Shown here piece after piece: positions 30,533-41,618 of a stretch of 64,000 nt of DNA; position 1 is the first letter of the stretch, and each line of letters starts with the position of its first letter. The DNA is from Simmondsia chinensis (lineage: Eukaryota; Streptophyta; Magnoliopsida; Caryophyllales; Simmondsiaceae): assembly GCA_018398585.1 (NCBI GenBank), contig JAGTTD010000005.1:13753355-13817354 (forward strand), read 5' to 3'. Both the position numbers and the translations under genes were made by a program. The notes beneath the pieces were generated by a model. It was not told the origin of the DNA, did no database searches, and saw only the letters and a list, made by a program, of their open reading frames with translations.

Positions 30533-31144
30533 TGTCACGGACACGATATTCCCTAGTCCGTGACAATGCCCATGTCACTGCCAGTGTCGGGCCAGACCGT
30601 TGTCATGGCATTGCCTCAGTCGCTGCCCAGTTTGCGCCCCTGCCATGACATTGTCAAACCTTGTCTTGGTCGCGCCCTGAGCTTGTCCCAGCCGTGTCCG
30701 AGGTCACGCCCAGGCCATGCCATGCTCCGCGTCTCCAGCGTCCCTTCCCAAGTCGGTGCCGCACCTGAACAATGCCTGGATGCTCCTTACTAGCCGTTGG
30801 GGCCGTGCCTCCTAGCCGTTGGAAGATTCCCTTAGGATATTATTTGATTTTATTGATGTAATTAAGTATTCTCAAGTATTATTTTAGTATTTCTTGTATT
30901 TTCTATAAAAAGGCATTTGTATTCATTTTGTAATGTAATCAAGTATAATCAATTGAAATATATGAAATATCTCTTCATTTCTCATCTAAATTCTCTCTTC
31001 TTATCTAAGTCTACTTCTCTTTCTCATCTAACTCTAATTCTTTCTCTCATCTAAACTCTAATTCTCTTTCTTTTCTCATCTAAACCTCTCTTTCATTGGG
31101 CCTAAGTCTTGCACTTTGGCCGTCATATCCGCAAGGTTGTGACA
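30533..31144 (+). repeat. 3' LTR of the nested RRM element
   Basis: 612 bp, starting TGTCACGGAC and ending GTGACA. The first 33 bp form a perfect inverted repeat: TGTCACGGAC, a 13-base loop, then GTCCGTGACA. TATAAAAA at 30904-30911. The plus ORF at 30560-30793 is in this GC-rich LTR half and has no domain. Confidence 0.9.
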
Positions 31145-31416
31145 ATAACCCTGTGACGACCCAGCTCGTTAGATCCGAAGCACACGGATCACGACAGTTT
31201 AAATGCGATTTATTTTTTTTTTTTTTTGGCTTTGTTTTTCACATGTAAAAATTCATCTTATGAATTTTAATTTTCAAAAATTATTTTATTTTATAATTTT
31301 TAATTTTTTTTATTCATCTCATGAATAATATTTGGTAAAATTAACTTTACCCATCTCATGGATAAATAATTCATCTCATAAATTCTTTAATATTTTTTCG
31401 ATGACAATAAATACAG

Positions 31417-31859
31417 ATCTAGCATAGGGGCAATAGATGCTCCAGTTGGAGTAGGGTAGTCTAGCTTACTAGTGCTCAGCCTTGACACCCTCTTGGCGCA
31501 CGTAGATTGTGTACTTGCTCTCTTGAGCTGCTACTTGCCTACTTATCTTTATCTTTATCTCTGTCCTTATCTTATCTTATCTTTTGATTCTTGCTAGATG
31601 TGGCTTGCTTTGAGTTTGTTGTTTGTGGTAGTTTGTTGTTTTAGTCGCCGTGTGTTTTGCCCTACTCATGCTGTGATGCCCTCCTGCTGCTAGGTCACAT
31701 GCTCTTTGCTACGAACCAGCTTCTTAGGTTGGGGGTCCTCGGAAACAGCCTCTCTTCAGGGTAGGCCTCCGAAGGGGGAAGGCTAGGTACATCTACCCCC
31801 TCAGACCCTACTTATGCGGGAGCCCTTGGAGCCACTGGGTTTGTTGTTGTTGCTGTTGG
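31417..31859 (+). mobile_element. SINE copy C, same tail but unrelated long head
   Basis: About 440 bp nested in array LTR1. TSD CAATAAATACAG (31405-31416) and CAATAAATATAG (31860-31871); the other array LTRs have this sequence once. The last 150 bp match the SINE body and tail (GGGGGTCCTCGGAAACAGCC, GAAGGCTAGGTACATCTACC, TTATGCGGGAGCCC, ACTGGG, TTG repeats). The first 290 bp have no 5S or tRNA-like promoter that I can see and include TTATCTTTATCTTTATCTC-type repeats. It may be a longer family member or a chimera with another transcript. Confidence 0.75.
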
Positions 31860-32989
31860 CAATAAATATAGAGGCTTGCATAGAGACCTCAGGGACAATT
31901 TAAATCTAGCTCCAAATGGGTTAAATTAATCATCTTATGAAATAATTTAATTGCCATTTAATGAGACTTAATTCCACTACGTAAATCTCACTGCACCCCA
32001 AGAATTAAATTATTTATTCGATATCTCCCTAATAGACTGTATTGATGACAACAACCCCTCCATCAGATATCCATGACAAAAGATAAATATAACCAATACC
32101 ATTATCCTTCTCACAGCTTCTCAATTAGTTACTAACTCGCTCTTCACTGAATAGTTCATTTATACTTAAACATATTCATAGTATAAATTCCAAATGTCAA
32201 ACACTTGGAATACTTTGGCAAAGTTTACGAAATATTTAAATATTTGCGAATCAACTAATGGGACATCTATATCTCATAAGAGACTATAGATTCCCTATTG
32301 AATACATAATCCTTGTCACACTTCATGCCGCTACCCAGTGTACATGGGCTTTCAGTCATTCGTTTAGACCTTACTTATAGTACACCAAAGTAACTAACAC
32401 TCCATGCACAAGTATAGAATTCCCTCAGGATTTAGAGTCGTCGTTCAAACAGTATGACGTGAATCACTCATCTCCGATAGTAGTCTAGAAATAAGTAACC
32501 CAATGGTCCAACTCAGTGTGTTAATCTTATTAAACACACTAACCTAACACTTTTGGATCTCCATCCACATGACCTAGACAAGTCATCTAAAGTGTCACGT
32601 TATAGTCTTAACATGCAAGGGGTTCAAACTTGTCTTTGACTACGAGTCTTTCAAACAACAATCCATACCATTTATTCCAAGTCTATATGTGGCTTAGTCC
32701 CATAAACCACATAGAACAAACATGTAAATTGTAATCTGAGGACTACACCCATCTCATGGATGTTTCCAAAAAGAAAATCACATACAGTATCAATACTCGC
32801 TTACACAAATTTAACTAGGAAACGACTGGGACTTCAATCTTATTTATTAATTAAAATAATATATCCAGAATAAATTTGGATTTTAGGAAATTGTTCCTAA
32901 CAATCTCCGACTTGTCCTAAATCCAATATATGACAAAGTCTATACTCACCCCTTTTAAGTTTGAACCAAAGGTCTACTAAGCCTAATCC

Positions 32990-33900
32990 TTTGTGAGCTC
33001 AATTGCTCTATTATGAAGTCAGCAATACAATACTGCTTGGCATACCTCTCACTAATGGCTCCCACTCCAAGGGTAAAGACATGCTTAGACGTCGAACGTA
33101 TGTCACTTTAATCTGACTGGAAATCTTAAAACAATATATCCAACTGGAATCAGCTCGATACTTTGAAAAATCAGCATATAACTTCTAGTCCTTCTTAAGT
33201 ACTAGAGAAGACGCTTTATTGCCACCTAGTGCATCGGACCCGAGTTAGAATGACACCTCCTTACTCTACCAAAGCAAAGTAAATATCTAGTCTCGTGCAC
33301 AACATGGCATAGCTGAGGCTCCCACTGCCAAAGCATGTGGAATATTCCTTAATTGCTCCTCCTCTTGAGGTGTCCTAGAATACAACTCAAAAGAAAGAGA
33401 GACTCCATGCAATACCTTTGACAACGTCTTATCAATATAAGTGGCTGGAGAGAGATCCAATCTCCTACTCTTACGACCTCGTAGAAGCTTAATCTTAAGA
33501 GTAGAGCTGGCTTCTCCTATGTCTTTCACATTGAGGTATCATGACAATCAAGGTTTTTTTTTTTTTAAGCTAATGATACCCTTACATCATTCTCAATGAG
33601 TAGAATATCGTTGACATATACTACAAAGAGTCACTACTTTATCTTAATGTCATTTGTACACGCATGGTTCGAGTAACCAATTACACAAAACTAGAAGACT
33701 TAATTGCTTCATTGTCGCTAAAAATATCATATTCAATGCCACAGTCAACCACTAAGGTCCCGTTATGAACCTGTCAGATGTCCTGACAATCCTCCCACCA
33801 CACCTAAGCTCTCATGTCCTTGGAACATTCTCATTCCTATCAGTAGGTGCATCTAATACATCCACTATGTCTTAAGTTGTGTCTAGCTGTTCAGAATTAT
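32990..33900 (-). pseudogene. RT and RNase H remnants of array unit 1
   Basis: The 33287-33529 frame reads MKDIGEASSTLKIKLLRGRKSRRLDLSPATYIDKTL and PQEEEQLRNIPHALAVGAS, the C-terminal RT block of copia. Just above, VNDILLIENDV (about 33585-33615) corresponds to YVDDILLIGND with the active-site Asp pair reduced to Asn-Asp. The linker that precedes RT (ELRCGGRIVRT, NENVP) lies near 33780-33870. The integrase and the first half of RT are missing. The YLRRT block of RNase H is faintly visible near 33170. Confidence 0.7.
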
Positions 33901-34371
33901 TGTCATTTTCCTTGCAATGATATTTGCTTTTTGCTTTTGTAGTTTACTTGCAAAATTCTTCTCTAAGTATTTCGCATTGCTCACGTATACAAGGAGAACA
34001 GCATGAATAAATCATAAACACATGTTCCTTAGTAAACAAAAATTTTATTTCCTGTAATAAAGGTTCAAAACCATATTCAAAATGAATAACAATTGTTCTT
34101 CAAACAACATAAATTAAATTCTTGTCTAATGCAGGTACAAATCAATAAGAATTTTTAATAAGCAAAAACAAAATTCTAACAATAAAATCTAAGCTATCGC
34201 TTCCTTCTACTAAGACTACTACTCTTGTACCGCCTTCAACTATCAGGTCCAGCTCCCATCATGTAGCCACCTGGTTGGCCTGAGCCCCTGTAATATATTA
34301 CAAACTTGGTCAGTTGAACATGAGTCCAGATTCCAGGAAACTGATGAACTCATAACTACACAAGACTCAAA

Positions 34372-35219
34372 TCAGTGAGATATCAACACACCTTCACCAG
34401 ATGGCTTAGCAGTCTTTGCAGGAAGAGTAGCCATGTACTTTACACAGTTTCTCTTCCAGGGGCCCATCTTTTCACAAAAGTAACACTGTCCTTTTGCTAG
34501 CCTTTTTTTAGGATTAGTCGCTACACTAGCAAACGTGTCTTTGCCTTTCTTTCCAGTAGGTCCCTTATTCTGGTTGCTCCCACTAGTCCTTAAGACCCGA
34601 GTCAAGTGGACACTCCCCTTGGCTCGCATAACACCCTCTGCTGCCTGTACCTCTTTTATCGGCTCAGGTAATGAATAATCTTTATTATTCATTGTGTAGT
34701 TCAGCCAGAATTGAGTGAAAATGCCGGTCAAAGAGCTAAAGATGATGTCCTGCTGAGACGGCCTATCAATCTTGGCACCTAGAATCTCCAACACAAACAA
34801 GCACGCCATCATTTCCATGATGTGCCCCTAAACTGGGGATCTTTCTGACATCCTCATGTTCAAGAGCTTTCTCACCAGCTCTTGCCTAGCTGCCTTATCT
34901 TGACCACAAACATTTCCTTTAAATGTTTGATCATCTCAGTTGTTGTTTCCATCTCAATCATCAGATGCTTGAGTACATTGGTTACAAAGGCCAAAAAGTA
35001 GCATCTGGCTAACTCATTAGCCTTAGTCCAGCATTCATAACGCTCTTTAATAGCAGCTGCAAAATTATTAGCAGGCACTGTAGGTCGAGCATCAGTGAGA
35101 ACAAAATTATGACACTCATATATTAATACTATGTCCATGTTCATTTTCCAGGTGAAGTAATTCGGTCTAGTTAAGGCATTATCTTTTAGAATTAAATGAA
35201 GAGCACCAGCCGTAGCCAT
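34372..35219 (-). pseudogene. gag of array unit 1 (frameshifted)
   Basis: Start codon at 35219 (MATAGALHLILKDNALTRPN). The first frame runs to 34872 and the second, from 34818, carries the rest: EIFKHLKE-like and MMACLFVLEILGAKID, NYTMNNKDYSLPE, then the knuckle CYFCEKMGPWKRNC. In units 2 and 5 the knuckle is CYFCGKMGHWKRNC, a full CX2CX4HX4C; here His has become Pro. Copia gag forms the particle and the knuckle binds RNA. This copy is inactive. Confidence 0.85.
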
Positions 35220-35802
35220 CTCAAAAACATTGTCAGTGCAAACAATCGTGTAACTACTTTATATGAGTCATGTATAATGCAGTGATGTATATTCTTTCAA
35301 TTTAGCATACACAATAAGTTAGATATCCACCAAACTGTACTACCATGCATACAATGATGACCCAAACACACCACTCCTTACTCCCCGGCCGCGGGGTCGC
35401 ACGAAACTATTTCGGGTGAGAACTATTCTCAATTAACCTGTTTTCTTGTAACTCTTACTAAACATGATAAACTCACGACTTTATTCTAGTCTCTTACATG
35501 ATACAACAGAGCTCCTCGGGGAGGCTAATGCATCACACTAGTCAAGTGTAGACCATTACCTAAACCTCCATACAAATACACGAAATACTCCACGGCAGCA
35601 TGGTCGCATCGCTTCTTTCCACTTTGGTTTATCTCAACAGAAGTCTAACCCTATAATCTGCAAACTGACATCTTCCGCAGGGAGGTCTATCAATTTACTA
35701 TACTGCCAGACCAGTAATGGAGACCGTGAGGTTACAACAATTGAAACATCACTCCCACTTGATTTTTATAACCAGTGGTTTTTAATTAACTTGAATTTGT
35801 AA

Positions 35803-36330
35803 CACGAATTATCTCATAATCTCCTTTAGAATCCCATTCCAAAATTAGCCAAAATTAATTAATTAATTTACTCAAAAACTTTATCGTTTTACAATATAGA
35901 TTATCTCATAATCATGCATTAGAATCTCATTCGAAAATAAATCATAAAATTAATTAATTTATAATTAAAACAATACCAACATTTAATTTAGGTTATCATA
36001 TAATCTACTTTACAAAATCTAATTCTAAAATTAAATTAAAATAATTTTATTTAAAATCAATAACGATTTTGAGGTTAGACTATCCCATAGTCTAATTTTT
36101 TTTTTTTTTTTTTAGAGACTTATTCTAAAAAATAAACAAACTTTAGACTATCTCATAGTCTATTTTAGAATCTTATTTTAAAAATAAAACAAGCTTAAAC
36201 TATCTCACTGTCTATTCTATAATCTTATTCCAAAAAAATTTCAAATAACTTTTATTTAAAATACACTGATTCATAACTTAGATTATCACATAACCTAAAC
36301 TTAGAATCTCATTCAAAAATAAATTAATTA
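35803..36330 (-). repeat. hairpin repeat block in the leader of unit 1
   Basis: Seven diverged copies of a unit built around the dyad TAGACTATCTCATAGTCTA (8-bp arms, CTC loop) followed by TTTAGAATCTTATT-TAAAA. Copies start near 35805, 35900, 35989, 36073, 36142, 36195 and 36276. Some vary in both arms (AGATTAT with ATAATCT), which keeps the pairing. The same block is present in units 3 (about 44519-45020), 4 (50700-51210) and 5 (57255-57770), and partly in unit 2 (40680-40930). Confidence 0.85.
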
Positions 36331-36364
36331 ATAAAAGAATTAATTTTTAATTATGTAAATCAGT

Positions 36365-36473
36365 ACTGACGTCTAAACGTCCAAAAAACCTTTTTTTTAA
36401 AAATGCGCGCTGACCTCAATGCCACGTCAACACTGACGTCAATGTCAGCAGGTGATGTCAGCGGCTAACGTCA
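36365..36473. promoter_or_regulatory. TGACGTC-rich cluster in the leader of unit 1
   Basis: Repeated TGACG/CGTCA cores, including the palindrome TGACGTCA (36434-36441), over about 110 bp. TGACG is the core bound by plant TGA-type bZIP factors; whether it acts here is unknown. Related clusters are in units 2-5 (for example 57800-57945), with core loss in the later ones. Confidence 0.45.
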
Positions 36474-36519
36474 TCATATTTTTTTAATTAAATTTAATTA
36501 AAATATTTAATTTTAAAAT

Positions 36520-37070
36520 AAATTGAATCTAATCTCATTAGATCAATTTTATCCAATTTTGTACAAAATAATTGATTCTAATCCTATTAGATCAACTTTA
36601 TCCAATTTTGTTAAAATTAATTGAATCTAATCTCATTGGATCAATTTTATTTATTACTGTTAAAATAATTCGAATCTAATCTTATTAGATCAATTTTGTT
36701 TGATTTCGTAAATCATGACAGAGAACGTACAATGTCATTACACGAACAACATAATCGTAAATTTATGGGTTGTTCCGAATTAACGATTAACTCATTAACA
36801 ATTTAGACAATTTAAATCATTACTATAAACAACGTAGTTAACTATTAAATCTTTTAACCGATTTAAATAATTTAAATTAATACTTTAAATATAGTTAATT
36901 ATTAAATCTATTAACCGATTTAAACAATTTAAATTGATATTTTAAACAATCCAATTAACAATTAATTACTTTGATGATTCAAACAATTTAAATCACAAAT
37001 ATAAACAATCATCTGAATTAATCATTAATTCATTATCGATTTAAACAATTTATATCGATACGTCAAAATA
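36520..37070. repeat. two minisatellite blocks in the leader of unit 1
   Basis: Block 1 (36520-36715) has four copies of a ~60-bp unit with AATCTAATCTCATTAGATCA and TTTATCCAATTT. Block 2 (36770-37070) has about five copies of a ~62-bp unit with AACGATTTAAACAATTTAAA and CTAGTTAACTATTAAATC. Both recur in the other units, with copy-number differences. Confidence 0.8.
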
Positions 37071-37191
37071 AATTAATTTTCCTTCCTATTAAAATCTCTA
37101 TTTTATTAATTTACAAATCTATTTATTTCGATCCTATTATACCTAGTCATGTATATTATAAATGTAATCAGAGGCTAGCTCTGATACTAAT

Positions 37192-39442
37192 TGTTGGGAA
37201 AAGGTATAAATTTTGTGGAAAAAATAAACTCTGATGCCAACTATTGGGTTCACAGTTTTCAACTATGGTCACAACAATATGCACCTATGAGAGCACATAG
37301 AATAAGTGACTCTTCTCCCTACCTAAGCCCCCGGTCGGAGAGTCACGCTTCGTGACACCTCATGTGTGAGAGTTCCTTGGAATAGATTTATCTCTATAAA
37401 CCATTTGTCCTAATACCGGTTGTTGAGATGATTTTCAAAAATTCTCTCTAAAGTTTACGCAGCGGAACAGGTTTAGAATTCATAACTCTAAATCTAGGGT
37501 CAAGTTAAAATTTCTAATTTTAAATCTACTGATTTAAATTCATAATTTAAATCAACAGACCTAAATTCTCAATTTAGATCTACAGGCCTTTTACTCTAAT
37601 ACATTCAAAACAATACATAAACTTAAAAAGGTATAATAATGAATACTATAAATAAATAGAAAAGGGAAACTAAAAGAAGGAGGAAAGAAGAACATGCCTG
37701 GAATTGCTCCAATTATAAAGATTACCAAGAAAAATGAGACTCCGCAATTTTCTACACAATAACCTCGAACTGTCCGGAGGGTGGGCTCCGAAAAATATTA
37801 AACTGAGGAAAGAAAAATTTAAACAAAAAATTTTCTCTCCAATTAGGTCTCCTTCACTATTTCCAAAAACCCTTAATAATCTATTTTTATTGAATGCCAA
37901 ACTAATGAAATAGGTGCCGCTATTTATAGTAGAAGACTAGAGCGAAAAAATAGCTGAAAAACGATGTGGGATGCACTAAAAAAATTCCAGTTAAATCAAA
38001 ACACAACGTTTCATTCAAAGAGGAATTTAAAACGGCGCATTTTAACACTGACCGTACAAAGCGTGCTTTGGCGTATCACCGCGTGACACGTGGCATGCGG
38101 TGATTGGTCCGCTAATGCGAACACAGATAGCTCTGTGACGACCGGTCGCGTGCTGGTTCTTTAGATTCGAAGAACACGGATCACGACTGTTTAAATGCAA
38201 TTTTATTTTTATTTTTATTTTTTTTGCTTCGTTTTCCACATGTAAAAATTCATCTTATGAATTTTAATTTTCCAAAATTATTTTATTTTATAATTTTTGA
38301 TTTTTTTATTTATCTCATGAATAATGTTTTGTAAAATTAACTTTACCCATCTCATGGATAAATAATTCATATCAAGAATTCTTTAATATTTTGCCGATGG
38401 CAATAAATACTAAGACTTGCGTAGGAACTTCCGGGACAATTTAAATCTAGCTCAAAATGGGCTAAATTAATCACCCCATAAAATAATTTAATTACCATTT
38501 AATGAGAATTAATTCCATTAAGTAAATCTCACTGCACTCTAGACTTAAATTATTTATTCGATTTCTCTCTAACAAATCGTATTAATGACTACAACCCCTC
38601 CATTAGATGTCCATGACAAAGGATAATTATAACCACTACCATTATCTCTCTCACAGCTTTTCAATTAGTTTTCGACTAGCCCTTTACTGAAAAATTCATT
38701 TGTACTTTAACATATTTACAGTATAAATTCCAAATGTCAAACACTTGGAATACTTTGGCCAAAGTTTGCGAAATATTCAAATATTTACGAATCAACAAAT
38801 GGGACATTTGTATCTCATAAGAGATTGCAGATTCCCGGTTGAATACCTGATCCATGTCACACTTGACGCTGTTACCCAGTGTACGTGGGATTTCAGTCAT
38901 TCTTTTAGACCTTACTTATAGTACACCAAAGTAACTAACGCCCCATGCACAAGTCCAGAATACCCTCAGGATTTAGGGTCGTCGTTCAAACAAAACAACG
39001 TGAATCACTCATCTCCGATAGTAGTCTAGAAACAAGTAACCAACATGGTCGAACTCAGTGTGTCAATCTTATAAACACACTAACCTAACACTTTTGGATT
39101 TCCATCCAAATGACCAAGACAAGTCATCTAAAGTGTCACGTTATAGTCTTGACATATAAGTAGTCCAAACTTGTCTTTGACCATGAGTCTTTCAAACAAC
39201 ATTCGATATCATTTGTTCCAAGTCTATATGTGGCTTAGTCTCGTAAACCACTTAGAACAAACATCTAAATTGTAGTATGAGGACTACACCCATCTCATGG
39301 ATGTTTCCAAAAAGAAAATCACATGCAATATCAATGCTCGCTCACACAAATTTAACAAGGAAACGATTGAGACTTCAATCTTATTTATTAATAAAAATAA
39401 TATATCCAGAATAAATCTCAATTTTAGGACACGCTCCTAACA
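37192..39442 (-). repeat. array LTR2
   Basis: 2251 bp, TGTTGGG to CTCCTAACA. It has the hairpin GTCACGCTTCGTGAC, the minus-strand TATA box (complement at 37921-37928) and the G-box CACGTGGC at 38087-38094. Primer binding site on the low side, polypurine tract on the high side, no target-site duplication. Confidence 0.9.
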
Positions 39443-41490
39443 ATCTCCCACTTGTCCTAAATCCAATTTATAACAAAGTCTATACTCACCCCTTTTAAGT
39501 TTGAACAAAAGGTCTACTAAGCCTAATCCTTTGTGAGCTCAATTACTCTATTGTGAAGTCAGCAATACAATACTGTTTGGCATTCCTCTCACTAATGACT
39601 CCCACTCCAAGGTTCACAACCACATTCAAACTGAATAAATTCTTCTCTAAGTATTTCGCATTACTCACGCATATGAGGAGAATATCATGAATAAATCATA
39701 AACATTTATTCCTTAGTAAACAAAAATTTTATTTCTGTAATAAAGGTTCACAACCATATTCAAACTGAATAACAATTGTTCTTCAAACAACATAAATAAA
39801 TTCTTATCCAATGCAGGTACAAATCAAGAAGAATTTTTAATAAGCAAAAATAAAATTCTAACACTAAAATCCAAGCTATCGCTTCTTACTACTAAGACTA
39901 CTACTTTTGTACTGCCTTCAGCTGTCAGGTACAACTCTCATCATGTAGCCTCTTGGTTGGCCTGAGCCCCTGTTACATATTACAGAATTGGTTAGTTGAA
40001 CCAGAGTCCACACACCAGGAATCTGGTGAACTCACAACTATAAAAGACTCAAATCGGTGAGATATCAATATACCTTCACCAGATGGCTTAGCAGTCTTTG
40101 CAGGAAGAGTAGCCATGTACTTTACACAGTTTCTCTTCCAGTGGCCCATCTTTCCGCAAAAGTAACACTTTCCTTTTGCTTGCCTTTTGTTAGGATTAGT
40201 CCCTACACTAGCAACCTTGCCTTTTCCTTTCTTTTCAATCAGTCCCTTATTCTGCTTGCTCCCGCTAGTCCTCGATACCCGAGTCAAGTGGACACTCCCC
40301 TTGGCTCGTATAACACCCTCTGCTGCATGTAGCACTTTCATCAGCTCAGGTAATGATTAATCTTTATTATTCATTATGTAGTTCAACCAGAACTGAGTGA
40401 AAGAGCCGAATAGAGAGCTGAAGATGATGTCCTGCTGAGACTGACTATCAATCTTAGCACCTAGAATCTCCAACTCGGACAAGCACGCCATCATTTTCAT
40501 GACGTGCTCCTGAACTGGGGACCCTTCTGACATCCTCATGGTCAAGAGCTTCCTCATTAACTCTTGCCTAGCTGCCCTATCTTGACCACCAAATATTTTC
40601 TTTAAATGTTTGATCATCTCAGCTGCTGTTTCCATCTCAAGCATCTGGTGCTGTTTCCATCTCAATAACGATTTTGTGTTAAGACTGACAAATAGTCTTT
40701 TTTTTTTTCTTTTGAATAACTTATTCTAAAAAATAAACAAATTTTAGACTATCTCATAGTCTATTTTAGAATCTTATTTTAAAAATTAAACAAGCTTAGA
40801 CTATCTCATAGTCTATTCTATAATCTTATTCTAAAATAATTTCTAATAACTTTTATTTAAAATACACAGATTCACAACTTAGAGTATCACATAACCTAAA
40901 CTTAGAATCTAATTCTAAAATAAATTAATTAATAAAATAATTAATTTTTAATTATGTGAATCAGTACTAACGTCTACACTTCCAAAAAAAATTTTTTTAA
41001 ATACGCGCTGACGTCAGCTCTTTTAATTAAAAAAAAAATCTGAGGACGTCAACGGCAGACTTCATCAGATTTTTTTTTTAGTTAAAATATCTAATTTTAA
41101 AATAAATTTAATCTAATCTCAATAGATCAATTTTATCCAATTTAGTATAAAATAAATGAGTCTAATCCTATTAGATCAACTTCATCCAATTTTGTTAAAA
41201 TTAATTGAATCTAATCTCATTAAACCAATTTTATCTATTATTATTAAAAATATTTGAATCTAATCTTATCAGATCAATTTTGGCCGATTTCGTGAATCAC
41301 GACAGAGAACGTACAATGTCCTTATACGAACAACATAATCTTAAATTTATGGGTTGTTCGGAATTAACGATTAAATCATTAACGATTTAAATAATTTAAA
41401 TCGTTACTATAAACAACCTAGTTAACTATTAAATCTTTTAACAGATTTAAACAATTTAAATCGATACTTTAAATAAACTAGTTAACTAAT
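39443..41490 (-). mobile_element. array internal unit 2 (two large deletions)
   Basis: Only 2.05 kb. The pol remnants are reduced to about 39500-39620, then the sequence jumps to the gag-proximal part. Gag is cut at 40657, where the sequence passes from ATCTGGTGCT straight into the leader (CAATAACGATTTTGTG). The end of the leader, the primer binding site and most of the next LTR are missing. Confidence 0.8.
39973..40665 (-). pseudogene. gag of array unit 2 (N-terminus deleted)
   Basis: Two frames (40357-40665 and 39973-40341) are separated by an in-frame stop in NNKD-stop-SLPE. It contains EMIKHLKKIFGGQDRAARQE, the intact knuckle CYFCGKMGHWKRNC, and the start of protease (WCVDSGSTNQFCNM, where the family has DSG-T/S), which shows that protease originally followed gag here. 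Confidence 0.85.
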
Positions 41491-41618
41491 AAATCACATG
41501 CAGTATCAATGCTCGCTTACAAAACTTTAACGAGTAAACAACCGGGACTTCAATCTTATTCATTAATTAAAATAATATATCCAGATTAAATCTTGATTTT
41601 AGGACACTGTTCCTAACA
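41491..41618 (-). repeat. 128-bp LTR stub between units 2 and 3
   Basis: ACATGCAGTATCAATGCTCG through TTCCTAACA is the last 128 bp of the LTR, followed by the polypurine tract complement ATCTCCCACTT. Its left join is to leader sequence of unit 2 at AAATC, a short sequence both sides share. A deletion removed the primer binding site and about 2.1 kb of LTR. Confidence 0.85.

Larger units (their letters stand above)
28377..31144 (+). mobile_element. nested non-autonomous LTR retroelement encoding an RRM protein
   Basis: A 2768-bp element in LTR1 of the array, in the opposite orientation to it. TSD ATAAC at 28372-28376 and 31145-31149; the array LTR continues on both sides (GCGGATAAC, CCTGTGACGACC), matching LTR4 and LTR5. 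It has a 5' LTR (617 bp), a tRNA-Met primer binding site, a single ORF of 421 codons, a polypurine tract and a 3' LTR (612 bp). There is no protease, RT, RNase H or integrase, so it needs an autonomous partner. By hand count the two LTRs differ at about 22 sites plus one 5-bp gap (3-4 percent), mostly C/T and G/A changes, so it is far younger than the array. Confidence 0.9.
27436..32902 (-). repeat. array LTR1 (3' end LTR), carrying two nested insertions
   Basis: It starts TGTTGGGAAAAG and ends TTCCTAACA. Without the nested element (28377-31144 plus one TSD copy) and the SINE (31417-31859 plus TSD) it is about 2.24 kb, equal to the other LTRs. It contains the hairpin GTCACGCTTCGTGAC near 27585, a minus-strand TATA box (complement TATTTATA at 28166-28173) and, upstream of that, the G-box/ABRE CACGTGGC at 28332-28339. 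GTAAC at 27431-27435 is the left half of the array TSD. Confidence 0.85.
32903..37191 (-). mobile_element. array internal unit 1
   Basis: 4289 bp. Polypurine tract complement at 32903-32914 (ATCTCCGACTTG, one change from the other units), pol remnants about 32990-33900, gag 34372-35219, then a leader of about 1.9 kb with hairpin repeats (35803-36330), a TGACGTC cluster (36365-36473) and two minisatellite blocks (36520-36715 and 36770-37070). The primer binding site complement TAGCTCTGATACTA lies at 37176-37189, next to LTR2. Confidence 0.8.

Noticed and set aside
30560..30793. Plus-strand ORF of 77 codons
   Set aside because: It lies in the GC-rich first half of an LTR; the other LTR copy does not keep it open, and it has no domain.
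35803..37070. CRISPR-like array in the leader repeats
   Set aside because: Units are contiguous and diverged with no constant repeat or unique spacers, and the sequence is a plant retroelement leader.
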